From: Isochrysis galbana | Lineage: Eukaryota > Haptophyta > Isochrysidales > Isochrysidaceae | Reading direction: 5' to 3' | Length of the DNA: 64,000 nt | NCBI GenBank assembly: GCA_018136815.1 | Contig: CM030933.1 | Location: forward strand, 3,936,106 to 4,000,105 | Made by a program: the position numbers and the translations under genes | Notes under the pieces: generated by a model | What the model saw: only the letters and a program-made list of their open reading frames with translations | Database searches by the model: none | What the model was told of the DNA's origin: nothing | Part shown: positions 10,810 to 21,799 of the stretch, in pieces | Layout of the letters: every line of letters begins with the position of its first letter | Position numbering within the stretch: the stretch's first letter is position 1

Positions 10810-11517
10810 TAACGGTGAAGAAATTGGCATGAAGTGATACGGCGTGGATGCGACAAAGCGATTTGAAGACGGCGAGAGAGCAATGGCTTGAGTCTTGGTC
10901 AAGGTATGTCGAGATCTGGTTTTTCTTATTACAACGGATGGTGATGATCGTGAGAGTCCATGCGACTTTTCGTATGCGGCCTTCCTTCGTACCAAAAGTG
11001 CCAACATGCCCATCATGAAAATAGTTGAATCTTTGTTGTTGTCTTGACTATCTTCCAGACGCTTCACAGCGTTTGTGAGGGTGCTTATGTCTTTCTAAGA
11101 CATGCTGTTGAGGAGATGAAGGAATAGATTGTGCGGTGGCCAAGAAGCAAGTGCAGCGGGTATCGGTGAGAGCCCAAATGTCCCCATTGACCCGTTGTGA
11201 CAACGTGAACATTGAGCATCGACTAAGAAGCATTTTTCACCCTTGAATGACGGGATTTCGATGCATGTGAACGACCGGCGACCCCCACCCGGCACCGCCC
11301 CCAAACAAACACAATTATCATTTGTATATGGTGGGCCACAACCAGGAGGACTAGAGGTGGGGGAGACTGGGTGAAAAAAACTCTTGTGGATCGGGAGGCC
11401 TCGATCCAAATTTCGTCGAAATTTCGCTCGAAATTCGAACTTTCGCGCTCTTGCTTGGCGCGCTTGCGTGACCGGTACTTGCCGCGCCCCTGCCGGCCCC
11501 CTTCGCGCAGCCGCTTC
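10810..11517. other. Spacer after the carrier gene
   Basis: No gene recognised. A minus-strand basic stretch around 11380-11560 (ALAKKKRLREGGRQG) is interrupted by the small retroposon at 11535, so it may be the end of a broken host gene, but nothing else supports it. Confidence 0.3.
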
Positions 11518-11534
11518 TTCTTAGCCAACGCCTT

Positions 11535-11752
11535 CAGGAACCCGGTCGCCCGGCGGCGCAGGAGGGAGGAAGAGAACAGTCCGCTAGGGACCGGGACACG
11601 CCGCCTGCTAACTAGAACCCCGTCCACCGAGCCCCTACGTAGTGCACGAGTAGCCGCGAGGCAAGTGGAGGGAGTGGGAAGGAACGCGGGCGTGGCTGCG
11701 AGAAAGTTTGTGCAAAGCCGCGCGTGGGGTGAGAATATTAAGAAGTTTTTTT
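11535..11752 (+). mobile_element. Small retroposon (218 bp) with a 17-bp target-site duplication
   Basis: It is flanked by TTCTTAGCCAACGCCTT at 11518-11534 and 11753-11769. It ends GGTGAGAATATTAAGAAG plus a T run, the same 3' end as the 750-bp family and the element at 43243-44427. The last 80 bases (GTGGAGGGAGTGGGAAGG, then GCGGGCGTGGCTGCGA) align with the end of that element. A long duplication and conserved 3' end point to target-primed reverse transcription. No coding potential. Confidence 0.8.
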
Positions 11753-11779
11753 TTCTTAGCCAACGCCTTTGAGATGGGC

Positions 11780-12040
11780 GAGTCAACTAATCTTATGATT
11801 GGTTGCCATGGAGGGGGGCCTCGCGCCCCCCCCCGCCCACTTTCTCGACTCCCCTCATGGGGGGCGAGAACCATCGCCACCCCCCTGCGCTGCCTCTTGG
11901 CATGTAGGGGACGCACTCACCCAGACAGCCCAGACTCTCCCTGAGAGCTGGGCACAGATCGCACGCCCTGGCCCGCGCTGGCCAGCTTGTCGCTCTGACC
12001 AACCCCTTCTCCCCTTGGGCCAACTATCAGTAAACTGATA
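11780..12040 (+). repeat. Possible diverged 5' part of the 750-bp retroposon family
   Basis: It starts CAACTAATCTTATGATTGGT then TGCCATGGAGGGGGGC, a decayed version of the family start CAACTAAGTTTATACTTGGT. Similar C- and G-rich inverted segments follow. The 3' end of the family is absent. A hairpin CTATCAGT..ACTGATAG lies at about 12027-12044. Confidence 0.35.
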
Positions 12041-12044
12041 GCTG

Positions 12045-13880
12045 ATAGGGTCTGTGGAGTAAGGAGTGGAGCTGTGAGCTGTGGCTGTGTTGTGTGTAGA
12101 GGGAGTGGGGTTGGTGTCTGTAACATGTGAGGTACAGTTCTTAGGAAGCATGGGGCACGAGCTACCAGAGACGGGGGAGGCACGCGACGAGGGAGCTGAG
12201 GACGAGCGGGCGGCCTCAGTCGGCATGCAGTCGCGTGAGACGAGGACGGGGACAGGAGGCACACCAGGAGGAGCACAGGGGCGCTCGTGCGGTGGCGCAG
12301 AGCGTACGAAGGACACCGAGAGAAAAGATGACACGCGGGGAGCGGTCCCATCCGGAGTAGGAATAGGGGATGGCGTAGGGAGGATTTTCTTGAAGCGCCA
12401 AGTACCGGGAGTGCCTTGGAGCTCATTGATCGCTTCTAGTTGAAGCGCTCCATGCTCACATGTAGATAGGCACTGAAGTAGCTTGACGCTGAAATCTTCT
12501 TGAGTCTTTTGGTGAGTAGCCGGGCGATCAGAATTGAGACCGAAAAGGTGGTGTGTGAAGAGATGGATGGTATTCTCATCAATGCCAACGGTGTCGAAGT
12601 TAGCGTCGTACCAGAAGTCGCTCAAAATCTCATGATCTGACAGTGAAGTGGCCATGAATGGCGCCTTTTCAAAGTCCTGGCCTGCCAAATGACCAGCAGT
12701 CCAATTTTGGTTCGCGTGATGCCACCCTGTGAAGATGGAATGCCACCCTGTGAAGAGTGAACGGGACATCAGGAGGCCTCGGCGCTTTCGGTTCCTCGAG
12801 CGGTGGAGATGGCACCAGATTGCATCTGGAACAAGGGAGTGACCAGCCGTGCCAGCAGGGACGAAGCAGAATTCCCAGTCGTCATAATAGAAGAACGGGA
12901 GGTGTTTGTGTTTGGGTGAAACTTCCCGTTCACCTGGGGCGACTGTGATTCGCTGCTGCACCGTTCGGCCGCCCCCCCGCGCGGGGGGGGAAGAGGCCAG
13001 CAGTTCGTCCGTCCGCGAGCGCCCAGCGGAGGGCTTCCCCCACGGGGGCCCTCCCTCTCGCGAGGTGGGGCGAGCGGAGGAGGGAGGCCTCATCGGCTTT
13101 CCCCCCGCGCAGAGAACGGCGGGCGGAGTCGTCCCCGGAGCCCTTTTCTTGCGGGGGATATTTCCCCCCGCGCGGGGAACGCTCGGCGGTTCTTCTTCCT
13201 GGTGCGTGGGCGGGCCTCTTGGCGGTCTCCCCGCGCCGGGGGGGAATTGCAGCTTCCTGACGGCGCCCCTCGGCCTTTTCCCCGCGCGGGGGACGATCTG
13301 CGATTCCTGGAAATCGCCCGCGGCGTGGGACAGAGAAGCCAGGCAGGCAGTTTTCTGCCACGATACAAGCGGGGAAGACGGGCAGTTATGCGAGGGGGAG
13401 ATCGTATCTTGATCCGTCGAGATCGAATCTTCCCCATAGCAATGGCAGTCTTCCTGCTCGTGTTGAGCGAGTTGTGGAGACCATGCCGGCCCGGGATGAC
13501 CTTTCCACGTGATGGCGTCCGGGGGGATTCGACGAGGATTGTCCTGCCCGGCGCCGTGGTGCAGAGCGGACGGCCGTTGCCTTCGTCGCGCGACCCCCAC
13601 AGCCGTAGAAGTAAGAGCTGAGGGGTGCTTGGAGTGATTCGATGTGGTAAAGTGTCCTTCCCACCCTTGAACTGGTGAATGCTTGCGGATCTGGCATCGG
13701 CCACCACTGAAGAATTTGTGTAGACTGACCATATTGTCCAGGTCCCACCAGTTGTGGGAACGTGTGGCCCGCTCGGCAGCCACAAATTCGAAGGAAAGAT
13801 TTTCATCGAATTTGTCGAGTCCATTCGATGATGTGTTGCACCCTTGAGCGTCGACGCGCGCGCTGGTGTCATGGAGATTG
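12045..13880 (-). pseudogene. Gag-like long frame of an LTR retroelement
   Basis: A long minus frame (part of 11855-13999) lies just downstream of an 18-base primer-binding site (13888-13905) identical to that of the copia Gag at 1-927. Non-repetitive parts read SNGLDKFDENLSFEFVAAER, HNWWDLDNMVSLHKFFSGG and, further on, ATSLSDHEILSDFWYDANFD and VKLLQCLSTCEHGALQLEAI. No zinc knuckle or enzyme is visible. About 400 bases of very GC-rich, palindrome-studded DNA (about 12960-13360) sit in the middle without breaking the frame. By position it is the Gag of an LTR element; it is incomplete on the 3' side, and a cellular gene cannot be fully excluded. Confidence 0.4.
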
Positions 13881-13887
13881 CGGTGAC

Positions 13888-13905
13888 CTCTCGGCGGGGG
13901 TACCA
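13888..13905 (-). promoter_or_regulatory. Primer-binding site, second LTR element
   Basis: On the minus strand it reads TGGTACCCCCGCCGAGAG, identical to 938-955. An LTR end (ACAAGATGTCATACGACGC..TTCTAACG) precedes it, with possible LTR sequence out to about 14080. Confidence 0.5.
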
Positions 13906-14894
13906 CGTTAGAACTTACAGCGTCGTATGACATCTTGTTAGCTAGCACTCCTAGCCACATACACCGGACGAGCCATGCGCCAACCGCGCACACCCCCATC
14001 GCGGGGTAGGGGCTCCGTTGCCGTCGAAGGGCTACGGTCCCGCAGCACTAAGGTTATACTAACACAACAATATAACTCTGACGCAGGGAGAGCTTCGTTT
14101 TGTCTGTTTTTCACTTTGCGGGAAATGAGTGCATGAATGCTTCCAGCCGGCATTAAAGAGGTTGATAAAGAGTTGAATTGAATGGATCAATTGGGTTCCC
14201 GCGCCACTGGCCCGTTCGTACGGCACAACTATCCATCCATGGCTCCCCTCGATCGGCCCAAGCTAAGGTTTGAACCAGAATTTCGAGTTTCCACGAATCT
14301 AGTCTACCGGAGGAGAGGCGGGGAGGGCGAGGAGGCGGTGTGGTGTGGCGGGGACCGAGCGCGGCAAGTAGGATGAGTTCCTCGAGCAAGAGCAAGCGCA
14401 CCCTCTCTCGGCGCGCTACCTCGCCGTTCCGAGATATTCGCGAGCCTGGTGGAGATGCCCACTCTCTGTGCGCGGGGGGCGGGGGGGCGGGGGAGTGGGG
14501 GCGGGGGGAGGGAGGCGGCGGGCGGGGGGCGCGCAAGCGTGGCGGCACCCGGCCGGAGGGGCGGGGCGCGGGGGCGGGACGGCGGGGAGGGGGGGGGGGG
14601 GGGGGGAAGCTGCTATCCCAGATGACAGACGGCGAGACGAGAGAGCGCGGCCCAGCCCCTTCCGCGGGGGTGAAATCAGTCTTCCCGCCCGTATTTCTCG
14701 CGCACGTCTCCTCTCTCTCTCCCTCCCTCTCTCTCAGCCGTACCGAGCGGCGAGGACACGCTCCCGCAGTGCGAGGGCCCCCGCGAGTGTAGGGGAGAGA
14801 CGGGGGCAGGGCGTCGTCGGTGGGTAGTGCGGTCGGGAGCTTGGCGTGGAGCGTTGGGGCAGCGGGGACAAGCGACCTTGGGTCGTGTTCCACC

Positions 14895-17269
14895 ATGTCG
14901 CCGCCAGCCAGGGTCTGCACCGCCTGCAAGACATCAAAGGTCAAGTGCGCCAACTTCCTGCCTGGCGGGACGTGCGACCGCTGCGCGCGAATCGGCCTCA
15001 AGTGCGAGCCCGCGCCGCAGATCGGGCATAGAGCAGCGCAGCAGCAGCTGTCCGTCGCTCAGCTTGGAAGTGCGCCATTTGGAGGCGACCCAACTCCCGA
15101 CGTTGTACCAGACAGGACAACGCCTCTGGCATCTCAGATCGCATGCGCCGGCCTGTCGGCGTTGGGCGCGTCGGGAGCACCGCAAGGGTTCGGCTCCATA
15201 GCATCTGCTCAGCCACACATCAAGCCAATCGATCAGGGCCATGAGCATCTGTTTCTTGCGGCCGGCAGTGATGAAACGGTCGAGCAAGCATTATCCCAGA
15301 TGCCGGGCATGAGCAGCAAGACTCTGCAAGGAGTACTGGCGATGCTGCTTGAGCCCGGGGCCGACAAGTCGTCCGTGGCTTATTTCCTTCATTTATGCTG
15401 TACTGTCGCACTGCGATGGGACCTCTCCGAACTGATGGAGCTGATGGTACGAATGTGTCGCCATCTGTTGCTCCCCATGCGCGAGGTGCTGTTGTTCAAT
15501 GAGATAGACTTTGCCCCACTGCCCTCCTTGGAGTCGAGTGAGACGGATGCTCTGTGGCACTTTCGGGCGATGCTGCAGCAGAGCAACGGGTTGGTGCTGG
15601 TTAGGGTAATGGCCAGTGGCGAGACCCGCTTCCACGTCAATGCCGCGTTTGAGCGGATGCTTCTTAGCCGGGAGGAGATAGAGTCGGCCTGGCAAGTGCT
15701 CGCGGAGGGGGAGAGAGATTTGTCGTCGCTGTTCACCCATCCGCAAGATACCGATGCATGCTCCCGAATGATCGCTTCAATTTACAGATCGTGAGTTGTA
15801 TTGCTAAGCCGATCCCTCATCTCTCACCCCACCCCACCCCTTCCCTGGCTGGTCTCTCCTCCTCTCTCTCATTCCCAGCATCGCTGACGCCATCATCGTG
15901 GTGCCCCAGGTGTAAACCAGGGGTTCTTCACAAGTCGCTCGCTTCTCACCCGATTCGTCTTTTCAATCGTGTCGCGGGGGCCTACCACTATTTTGCGGGC
16001 GAAGCCTCAGTGACAATTGAGATGGGCGGACGTCTTCAGATCTGGAGTGTGGAATACACGCTACTCGGGCCTCATGGGACGCCTGCAGCCATCAAAGCAG
16101 CTTCGAAGATGGGCATCGGATTTCGTCTCTCAACCACGGCTACACTCGCCTCGGACGACACCACCATGGCCCCCGCCGTCGCTGAGGATGCCATTGACTT
16201 GAGCTCGGCGGGCCCTCGTTCTTGTACGACTGCCGCAGATTGTTTGTCAATGGACCCCTCCCTCTCCCAAGATGAGGCCTCCCCCGCCGTTGCTACCACC
16301 CTTGCCATTCCCATGAACTCTACGACCAGTACCGCATTGGCTGACCATCCCGTTGTGCCCGCGATCGCTTGTGACTGGCAAGTTGGCTCCATGGACGAAC
16401 GCCTCCGAGACAAGGATTGCAGCGCTGTCAGCGCAAATTCACCATCAATTCACGGGCATAGGCGGAAAAGGGTCAAGCAGACTACGACCGGAGGCGGGAA
16501 GGGACCAGGAGGTTCAAGAACAGCAAGTGGAGCCGAAGCACTGGGTGCTCACAATGCTTCGATGGTCACCTACCATGCACCAGGTACCGCAAGAAGCTCC
16601 TCGGTCCTCGCCGAGTGCATTCCAACTGCAATTAGCTCATCACTGCATCTGATTCCTAGTGGACACACGGGACACGTCGGGGGCTTGGCTCATGCTTGTC
16701 AAATGCAGGCGCTTTACAATGTACCCGGGGCTTCGGTGCTATCAAGTCGTTTCATGGCATCACATCCAGCGCAAATGCGGCCGGGAACAGGCCATTCGTC
16801 AACATCTATCGCGGCGATGAATGTCGAGATAATGTCAGGCTCTATGCCAATGGCAGTGCCAGAGGCACCGGGGGCAACCACAGTGTGTCAAGGTGTTGCG
16901 CAGCAAGGCTCCCTTGGTCCATACGCATTGTTGGACGAGCGCCCTGCGTTGAATTTGACACCAGACTCGTCACAGTCTCATAGAAGCTTCGATAGATGCA
17001 CTGGACTACCTGGCTTACCACAATCCACACTTTTAGGACCGCTGCAGTCGCCTCGAGATTCCCCCGAGCTGCATCCCCGAGGCTGTCAGTTGCTACCGAT
17101 GTCCTCTAGTCTAACGACGACCCATATCACGGCGCTGGGCTTGCGACCACACTCCGATCCGCTAGCCGATCCTGCGGCTGGCCTATGGTGGGATATTGAT
17201 TCTGAGCTTCCATTGAATGAGCTGGTGCGCGTACAATCCTATGTATGGGACAGCCTCTCGCCAACATAG
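14895..17269 (+). CDS. Zn2Cys6 binuclear-cluster transcription regulator with PAS-like domain
   Basis: Two exons, 14895-15790 and 15910-17269, GT-AG with phase 2 closing exactly; product 751 aa. Residues 8-37 form a Zn2Cys6 cluster, C-x2-C-x6-C-x8-C-x2-C-x6-C (VCTACKTSKVKC, then CDRCARIGLKC), which in fungi binds CGG half-sites through two zinc ions. Residues about 230-350 look like a PAS fold (GETRFHVNAAFERMLLSREE, then after the intron FAGEASVTIEMGGRLQIWSV) and could sense a ligand or partner. The rest is Ser/Thr/Pro/Gly-rich with Cys and His scattered, typical of an activation or interaction region. The ATG sits in a good context (CACCATGTCG). It probably acts in the nucleus; target genes are unknown. 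Zn2Cys6 with PAS also occurs in some algae and fungi. Confidence 0.85.
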
Positions 17270-17850
17270 TATCTTATGCTCTCGAGCGTTGTGGCCATGT
17301 CCGCATCATCATCCCGGAGGCGTCACTGCACACAATGCCAATACTCATCTATCTTCTTCACTTTGCCCTTGGTCAGGCGGCCTCTCTCCACATGAACCAT
17401 GTGATGCCATCTGTTGGCCGCAGCCCTGCTGAAGCAAGCTTCGGTGTAGGATTTGTTCCCGCTGCCGTTGGAGCTGGGCCCGGCGTAAACGGCGGCAAGC
17501 GTATCGGACCCGGGCTTCCTTGATTGCATAGCATGAAAATGCAATCAGCGACAGAACGTGCTTCGTCGAGAACATCCCTCACCCCCTCATTCCCGCCAAT
17601 GTGCACAGACGCTCCCTCGCAACGAGACACCAACTGATATCGGGGGGCTCGAATGGCACTCGCCCACACCAATCCGTTTTTTTCAACATCCTCTAGCCAA
17701 TCAGTTCTTTGAACGTTCCTTCTCAACCAAGCTTGTGGCGAATCAGTCTTACATGAATGGCGCCTCGTTGGTTTGACCACAAGAATGGACCTGCAACTCC
17801 ATTACAGTATCATGTGATGTATGTATAGAGCTACCTTTCAAGATTCGATG
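17270..17850. other. 3' flank of the Zn2Cys6 gene, no gene seen
   Basis: Frames are open on both strands but none shows family motifs. Probably 3' UTR plus spacer. Confidence 0.35.
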
Positions 17851-18400
17851 CACCTCTCCGATTCATCGACAATCGACCGTAGCTATGATGAATGTTCGCC
17901 CTTCGTATCCAGCCAGCGTGCCCCCTCGATGTCGGTGCTGTTCCGCCTCAATACATTTTCTTCCCGGTCAAAGGTTTGGGGTTTGAAGCACCTCCCGATT
18001 CATGCTCGACGCTAGTGATCTTTCACCTATACATTTTATCTGCAGCCGATCGTCTGCGTTCTGCAACACCTCCCGGCTCATTGTTCCACACTGGCGCTTT
18101 TTCGGCTTGATATCTTTCGTAGGCAGCCTACCGTTTGCGCTCTGCAGCATCTTCCCACTCGATGGTTGACGCTGCTCTCTCGCCTTAACACATTTCTTTC
18201 GCAGCCGACCTTTTCCCCATCAAACGACTCGCGGCTAAATGCTCGACACTAGTGCACTTCAGCCCGGGATGCATTTCACTACAGCTATGGCTTGTGTTCT
18301 AGAGCACATTCCGGCTCATGCTCGACGCGGATGCTCTTCCACGTTTTGTTTCAGTGGAATGGACACTTTCAACTCTCGACACGATATCACGGTATCCTTT
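17850..18400 (+). repeat. Degenerate minisatellite with a unit of about 78-80 bp
   Basis: The marker CTCCCGATTCATGCTCGAC and its variants recur near 17853, 17930, 17993, 18071, 18149, 18228 and 18308, spaced about 63-80 bases. Each is followed by an ACATTTT or CATTTC segment and GCAGCCGA. About seven units, well diverged. Bases 18400-18756 continue as plain spacer. Confidence 0.6.
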
Positions 18401-18772
18401 CGGGCAACATTACACTTGGTGGTGTCCCCTTGGGCGAGACCGACCATATAACCAACGGCCGCCTTTTGCCCTTCATTGGCAAACGTCATGAGTCTCCTTT
18501 TGGACACATTTTGGACACATTTATTTTGATGTTGGTTCACCCCTCTTAATGTTGGCACTATCCGCGGTGTCGTCTAGGTCTATTATCCGAGGCGTATTTG
18601 CTTTGACCTAATTGCCATTTCATGGTTTACTTTTCGCTCAACACACCTTTTCACCCCGCTGGCACACTCAAAAAAAAGCATCTGAAGATTCCGGGCTAAC
18701 ACCCACTGGCTAATTGCACGGTCAGGGGAGGCCAGTGGTTACTAGGGACATGTGTCTTTAAGCTTCTACTGG

Positions 18773-19521
18773 CAACTAAGTTTATACTTGGTTGACCCAT
18801 GGGGGGGCACGAGCCCCCCCCTCTCTCCACTCCTCCCCTGCCATGGGGGAGGAACCACCCATCCTCCTGGCACGCCTGATGGCTTGCCAGGAGGCCACTG
18901 CCCTGCTGACCCACTCCCTTCCCCACAGGCTCGCCCCATTCGCCCATCCTGGCCCCTCGTGACCAGCCCATTGCTCCAACCCCCCCTCCCCCCCTGGTCG
19001 ACAGGCAGACAGGTGCAGAGTGGGGGCCCCTGAGGCTCAGGAGCGCCAGCGAGGGAGAGGCAGGGGAGGCCAGGGCCCAGTCCCAGCCTCCTCTGCCCCC
19101 AGAGTTGGCCTCCAGGAGCCTCCAGGGGTCGCCAGGGGCAGCTGCAGGCCTGCCGCAGGCGCGCCATCGCGCGTGCCGCAGGAGAGGGGAGAGAGAGCGC
19201 GGAGAAGGGGGTGGGCGGAGCGAGAGCTCCGCTCATCGAAAAACAGGTAAGTCCCGCACTTGTCTACAGGATAAGTCGGGGCTGAGACCGCCGCCCACTC
19301 GGAGACACAGGAGGAAGGGGGGGAATGATCACCGGGGGGGGGCGCGGGCCACCGGACCATATCTAAGCCCTTCACCCCTATCCCCCTAGTAGTGCACGGG
19401 GGGAGTCGCCTTATGGCGGGGGGAGAAGGGCCGGGGAAGTGGGGGTGTAGAAAGTTTCCTACGTGAGTAGAAAGTAGAGGGTCCACGGCCGCGTGTGCGG
19501 TGAGACTATTAAAAGGTTTTT
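18773..19521 (+). mobile_element. 750-bp retroposon, copy 1 (749 bp)
   Basis: It is flanked by perfect 16-bp duplications TTTAAGCTTCTACTGG (18757-18772, 19522-19537). It starts CAACTAAGTTTATACTTGGT and ends GAGACTATTAAAAGGTTTTT. Inside are G- and C-rich inverted segments (GGGGGGGCACGAGCCCCCCC) and frames open on both strands, but no recognisable protein, so it looks non-autonomous. The start CAACTAAG..TTGGTTG also begins the CCCH-finger ORF at 35034, suggesting that element or a relative supplies the machinery. Confidence 0.85.
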
Positions 19522-19658
19522 TTTAAGCTTCTACTGGGAGTTTAAAGACGTTCATGGTGATTTCCAAGGTGTCCGATCTACTGGGCCATGCAACGGGCAC
19601 TGAGGCTCAAGAAAAGAAAATAAAATAATTAATGTTATATCCTAGCCAACCCCACTAG

Positions 19659-19930
19659 CTAATCGGACACAACTTTTCCGTCCCGGAATCTCGCCATGCC
19701 TGACGAGCCAGGTGTCCGAGTGCTACCGGGGGGAGGGGGCACTGCCCCCTCCCCTCGTACGGTGGGCGTGTCGAAGTGCATGCACGCGACGTGGACGCAG
19801 GAGTGCCCCATTGCATCGGTCGCGTTCACGTCGCCCCCCTCCCTCGCGACGTAGGCGATGGCGTGAGGGAGCCTGCGCAGCTCCTCCGGTAGGGCGGTCA
19901 AACAGTGTTTTTTTATAAGGGAACAAGAAC
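19659..19930 (-). pseudogene. Ankyrin-repeat gene fragment
   Basis: The minus frame reads TALPEELRRLPHAIAYVARE, then GGDVNATDAMGHSCVHVACM. The phrase G.DVNATDAMGHS.VHVA is a canonical ankyrin repeat (G.D.N..D..G.T.LH.A). Only one repeat plus part of another is left, followed by a Pro/Gly-rich tail and a stop at 19659. The fragment lies between retroposon copies 1 and 2; copy 2 has inserted on its upstream side, so the gene is broken or an exon is isolated. Confidence 0.5.
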
Positions 19931-19945
19931 GATTGAGCACGAAGA

Positions 19946-20694
19946 TAATAAACCTTTTAATAGTCTCACCGCACACGCGGCCGTGGACCCTCTACTTTCT
20001 ACTCACGTAGGAAACTTTCTACACCCCCACTTCCCCGGCCCTTCTCCCCCCGCCATAAGGCGACTCCCCCCGTGCACTACTAGGGGGATAGGGGTGAAGG
20101 GCTTAGATATGGTCCGGTGGCCCGCGCCCCCCCCCGGTGATCATTCCCCCCCTTCCTCCTGTGTCTCCGAGTGGGCGGCGGTCTCAGCCCCGACTTATCC
20201 TGTAAACAGGTGCGGGACTTACCTATTTTTCGGTGAGCGGAGCTCTCGCTCCGCCCACCCCCTTCTCCGCGCTCTCTCTCCCCTCTCCTGCGGCACGCGC
20301 GATGGCGCGCCTGCGGCAGGCCTGCAGCTGCCCCTGGCGACCCTGGAGGCTCATGGAGGCCAGCTCTGGGGGCAGAGGAGGCTGGGGCTGGGCCCTGGCC
20401 TCCCCTGCCTCTCCCTCGCTGGCGCTCCTGAGCCTCTGGGGCCCCCAATCTGCACCTGTCTGCCTGTCGACCAGGGGGGGAGGGGGGTTGGAGCAATGGG
20501 CTGGTCACGAGGGGCCAGGATGGGCGAATGGGGCGAGCCTGTGGGGAAGGGAGTGGGTCAGTAGGGCAGTGGCCTCCTGGCAAGCCATCAGGCGTGCCAG
20601 GAGGATGGGTGGTTCCTCCCCCATGGCAGGGGAGGAGTGGAGAGGGGGGGGGGCTCGTGCCCCCCCATGGGTCAACCAAGTATAAACTTAGTTG
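19946..20694 (-). mobile_element. 750-bp retroposon, copy 2 (749 bp, inverted)
   Basis: It is flanked by perfect 16-bp duplications CGATTGAGCACGAAGA (19930-19945, 20695-20710). Same length and nearly the same sequence as copy 1 but reversed, 424 bp away, so the two could pair as a long hairpin. The 3' tail on its sense strand is ATTAAAAGGTTTATTA. Confidence 0.88.
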
Positions 20695-20710
20695 CGATTG
20701 AGCACGAAGA

Positions 20711-21026
20711 CGCACGAAGTAGCAGAAGGCCTTACTTAAGTCGATCGCGGATGCGACACACTTATGACATCACAGGGATACTGAATGACATGGCGCTTGG
20801 AGGTTGGGATATTACAACTCTACCGGCTTATACAAAAATTAAGAACAATGGCAGACTGCAGCATCATATGAAATCGACCTATGTACTGTGTATCGAGTTC
20901 ATGAAGCGGAAGAAGCAAAAAATTGCAGAGATACGGAATGGCATGAAGGCTGAAGGTTGGGATGTTACACGGCTGCCGTCTGAATACAGAATACATTCCA
21001 ATTGCCCCACTCTTGCCCAATCTTAA
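20711..21026 (+). pseudogene. Short coding-like stretch with two similar motifs, unknown
   Basis: After GTCGATCGCGGATGCGACA (20741-20759) the plus frame reads TYDITGILNDMALGGWDITT, LPAYTKIKNNGRLQ, and then EIRNGMKAEGWDVTRLPSEY, RIHSNCP. The two parts (I..GM/DM..GGWD.T.LP.Y..I..N) are clearly related, so this is a tandem duplicated motif of about 55 residues. The pattern is not recognised. It is cut on the left by copy 2 and on the right by copy 3, so it may be the middle of a transposon or host gene. Confidence 0.35.
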
Positions 21027-21043
21027 TTAACCAGCTGCACTTC

Positions 21044-21799
21044 GAACTAAGTTTATACTTAGCTCGCCCATGGGGGGGCACGAGCCCCCCCCTCTCTCCA
21101 CTCCTCCCCTGCCATGGGGGAGGAACCACCCATCCTCCTGGCACGCCTGATGGCTTGCCAGGAGGCCACTGCCCTGCTGACCCTCTCTCCCACTGACAGG
21201 CTCGCCTGATTCGCTCATCCTGGCCCGGCGTGGCCAGCCCATTGCTCCAACCCCTCCTCCCCCCCTGTTCGACAGGCAGACAGGTGCAGCGTGGGGGCCC
21301 CTGAGGCTCAGGAGCGCCAGCGAGGGAGAGGCAGGGGAGGCCAGGGCCCAGCCCCAGCCTCCTCTGCCCCCAGAGCTGGCCTCCATGAGCCTCCAGGGTC
21401 GCCAATGGGCAGCTGCAGGCCTGCCGCAGGCGCGCCATCGCGCGTGCCGCAGGAGAGGGGAGAGAGAGCGCGGAGAAGGGGGTGGGCGGAGCGGAGCTCC
21501 GCCCACCGAAAAGTAGGTAAGTCCCGCACCTGTTTACAGGATAAGTCGGGACTGAGGTCGCCGCCCACTCGGAGACACAGGAGGAAGAGAGGGAACAGAT
21601 CACCGGGGGGAGGCGCGGGCCACCGGACCATATCTAAGCCTTTCACCCCAATCCCCCTAGTAGTGCACGGGGGGAGCCGCCTGATGGCGGGGGGAGAAGG
21701 GCTGGGAGCGTGGGGGTGTAGAAAGTTTTCCTACGTGAGTAGAAAGTAGAGGGTCCACGGCTGCGTGCGCGGTGAGACTATTAAAAGGTTTATATTAAC
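21044..21799 (+). mobile_element. 750-bp retroposon, copy 3 (about 756 bp)
   Basis: It is flanked by CCAGCTGCACTTC (21031-21043, 21800-21812); with one extra C the duplication extends to AACC(C)AGCTGCACTTC. Starts GAACTAAGTTTATACTTAGC, ends GAGACTATTAAAAGGTTTAT. Same orientation and make-up as copy 1. Confidence 0.85.

Noticed and set aside
11855-13999. A 714-codon minus-strand frame as a cellular gene
   Set aside because: It is preceded by an LTR-type primer-binding site identical to that of another LTR element and includes low-complexity GC DNA; reported only as a Gag-like remnant.
17850-18400. CRISPR-like array
   Set aside because: Units are about 78 bp, diverged throughout, with no constant repeat and variable spacer pattern, and the genome is eukaryotic.
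20080-20715. A 211-codon frame in retroposon copy 2
   Set aside because: Both strands are open here; the frame differs from those in the other copies, so it is unlikely to be a real protein.
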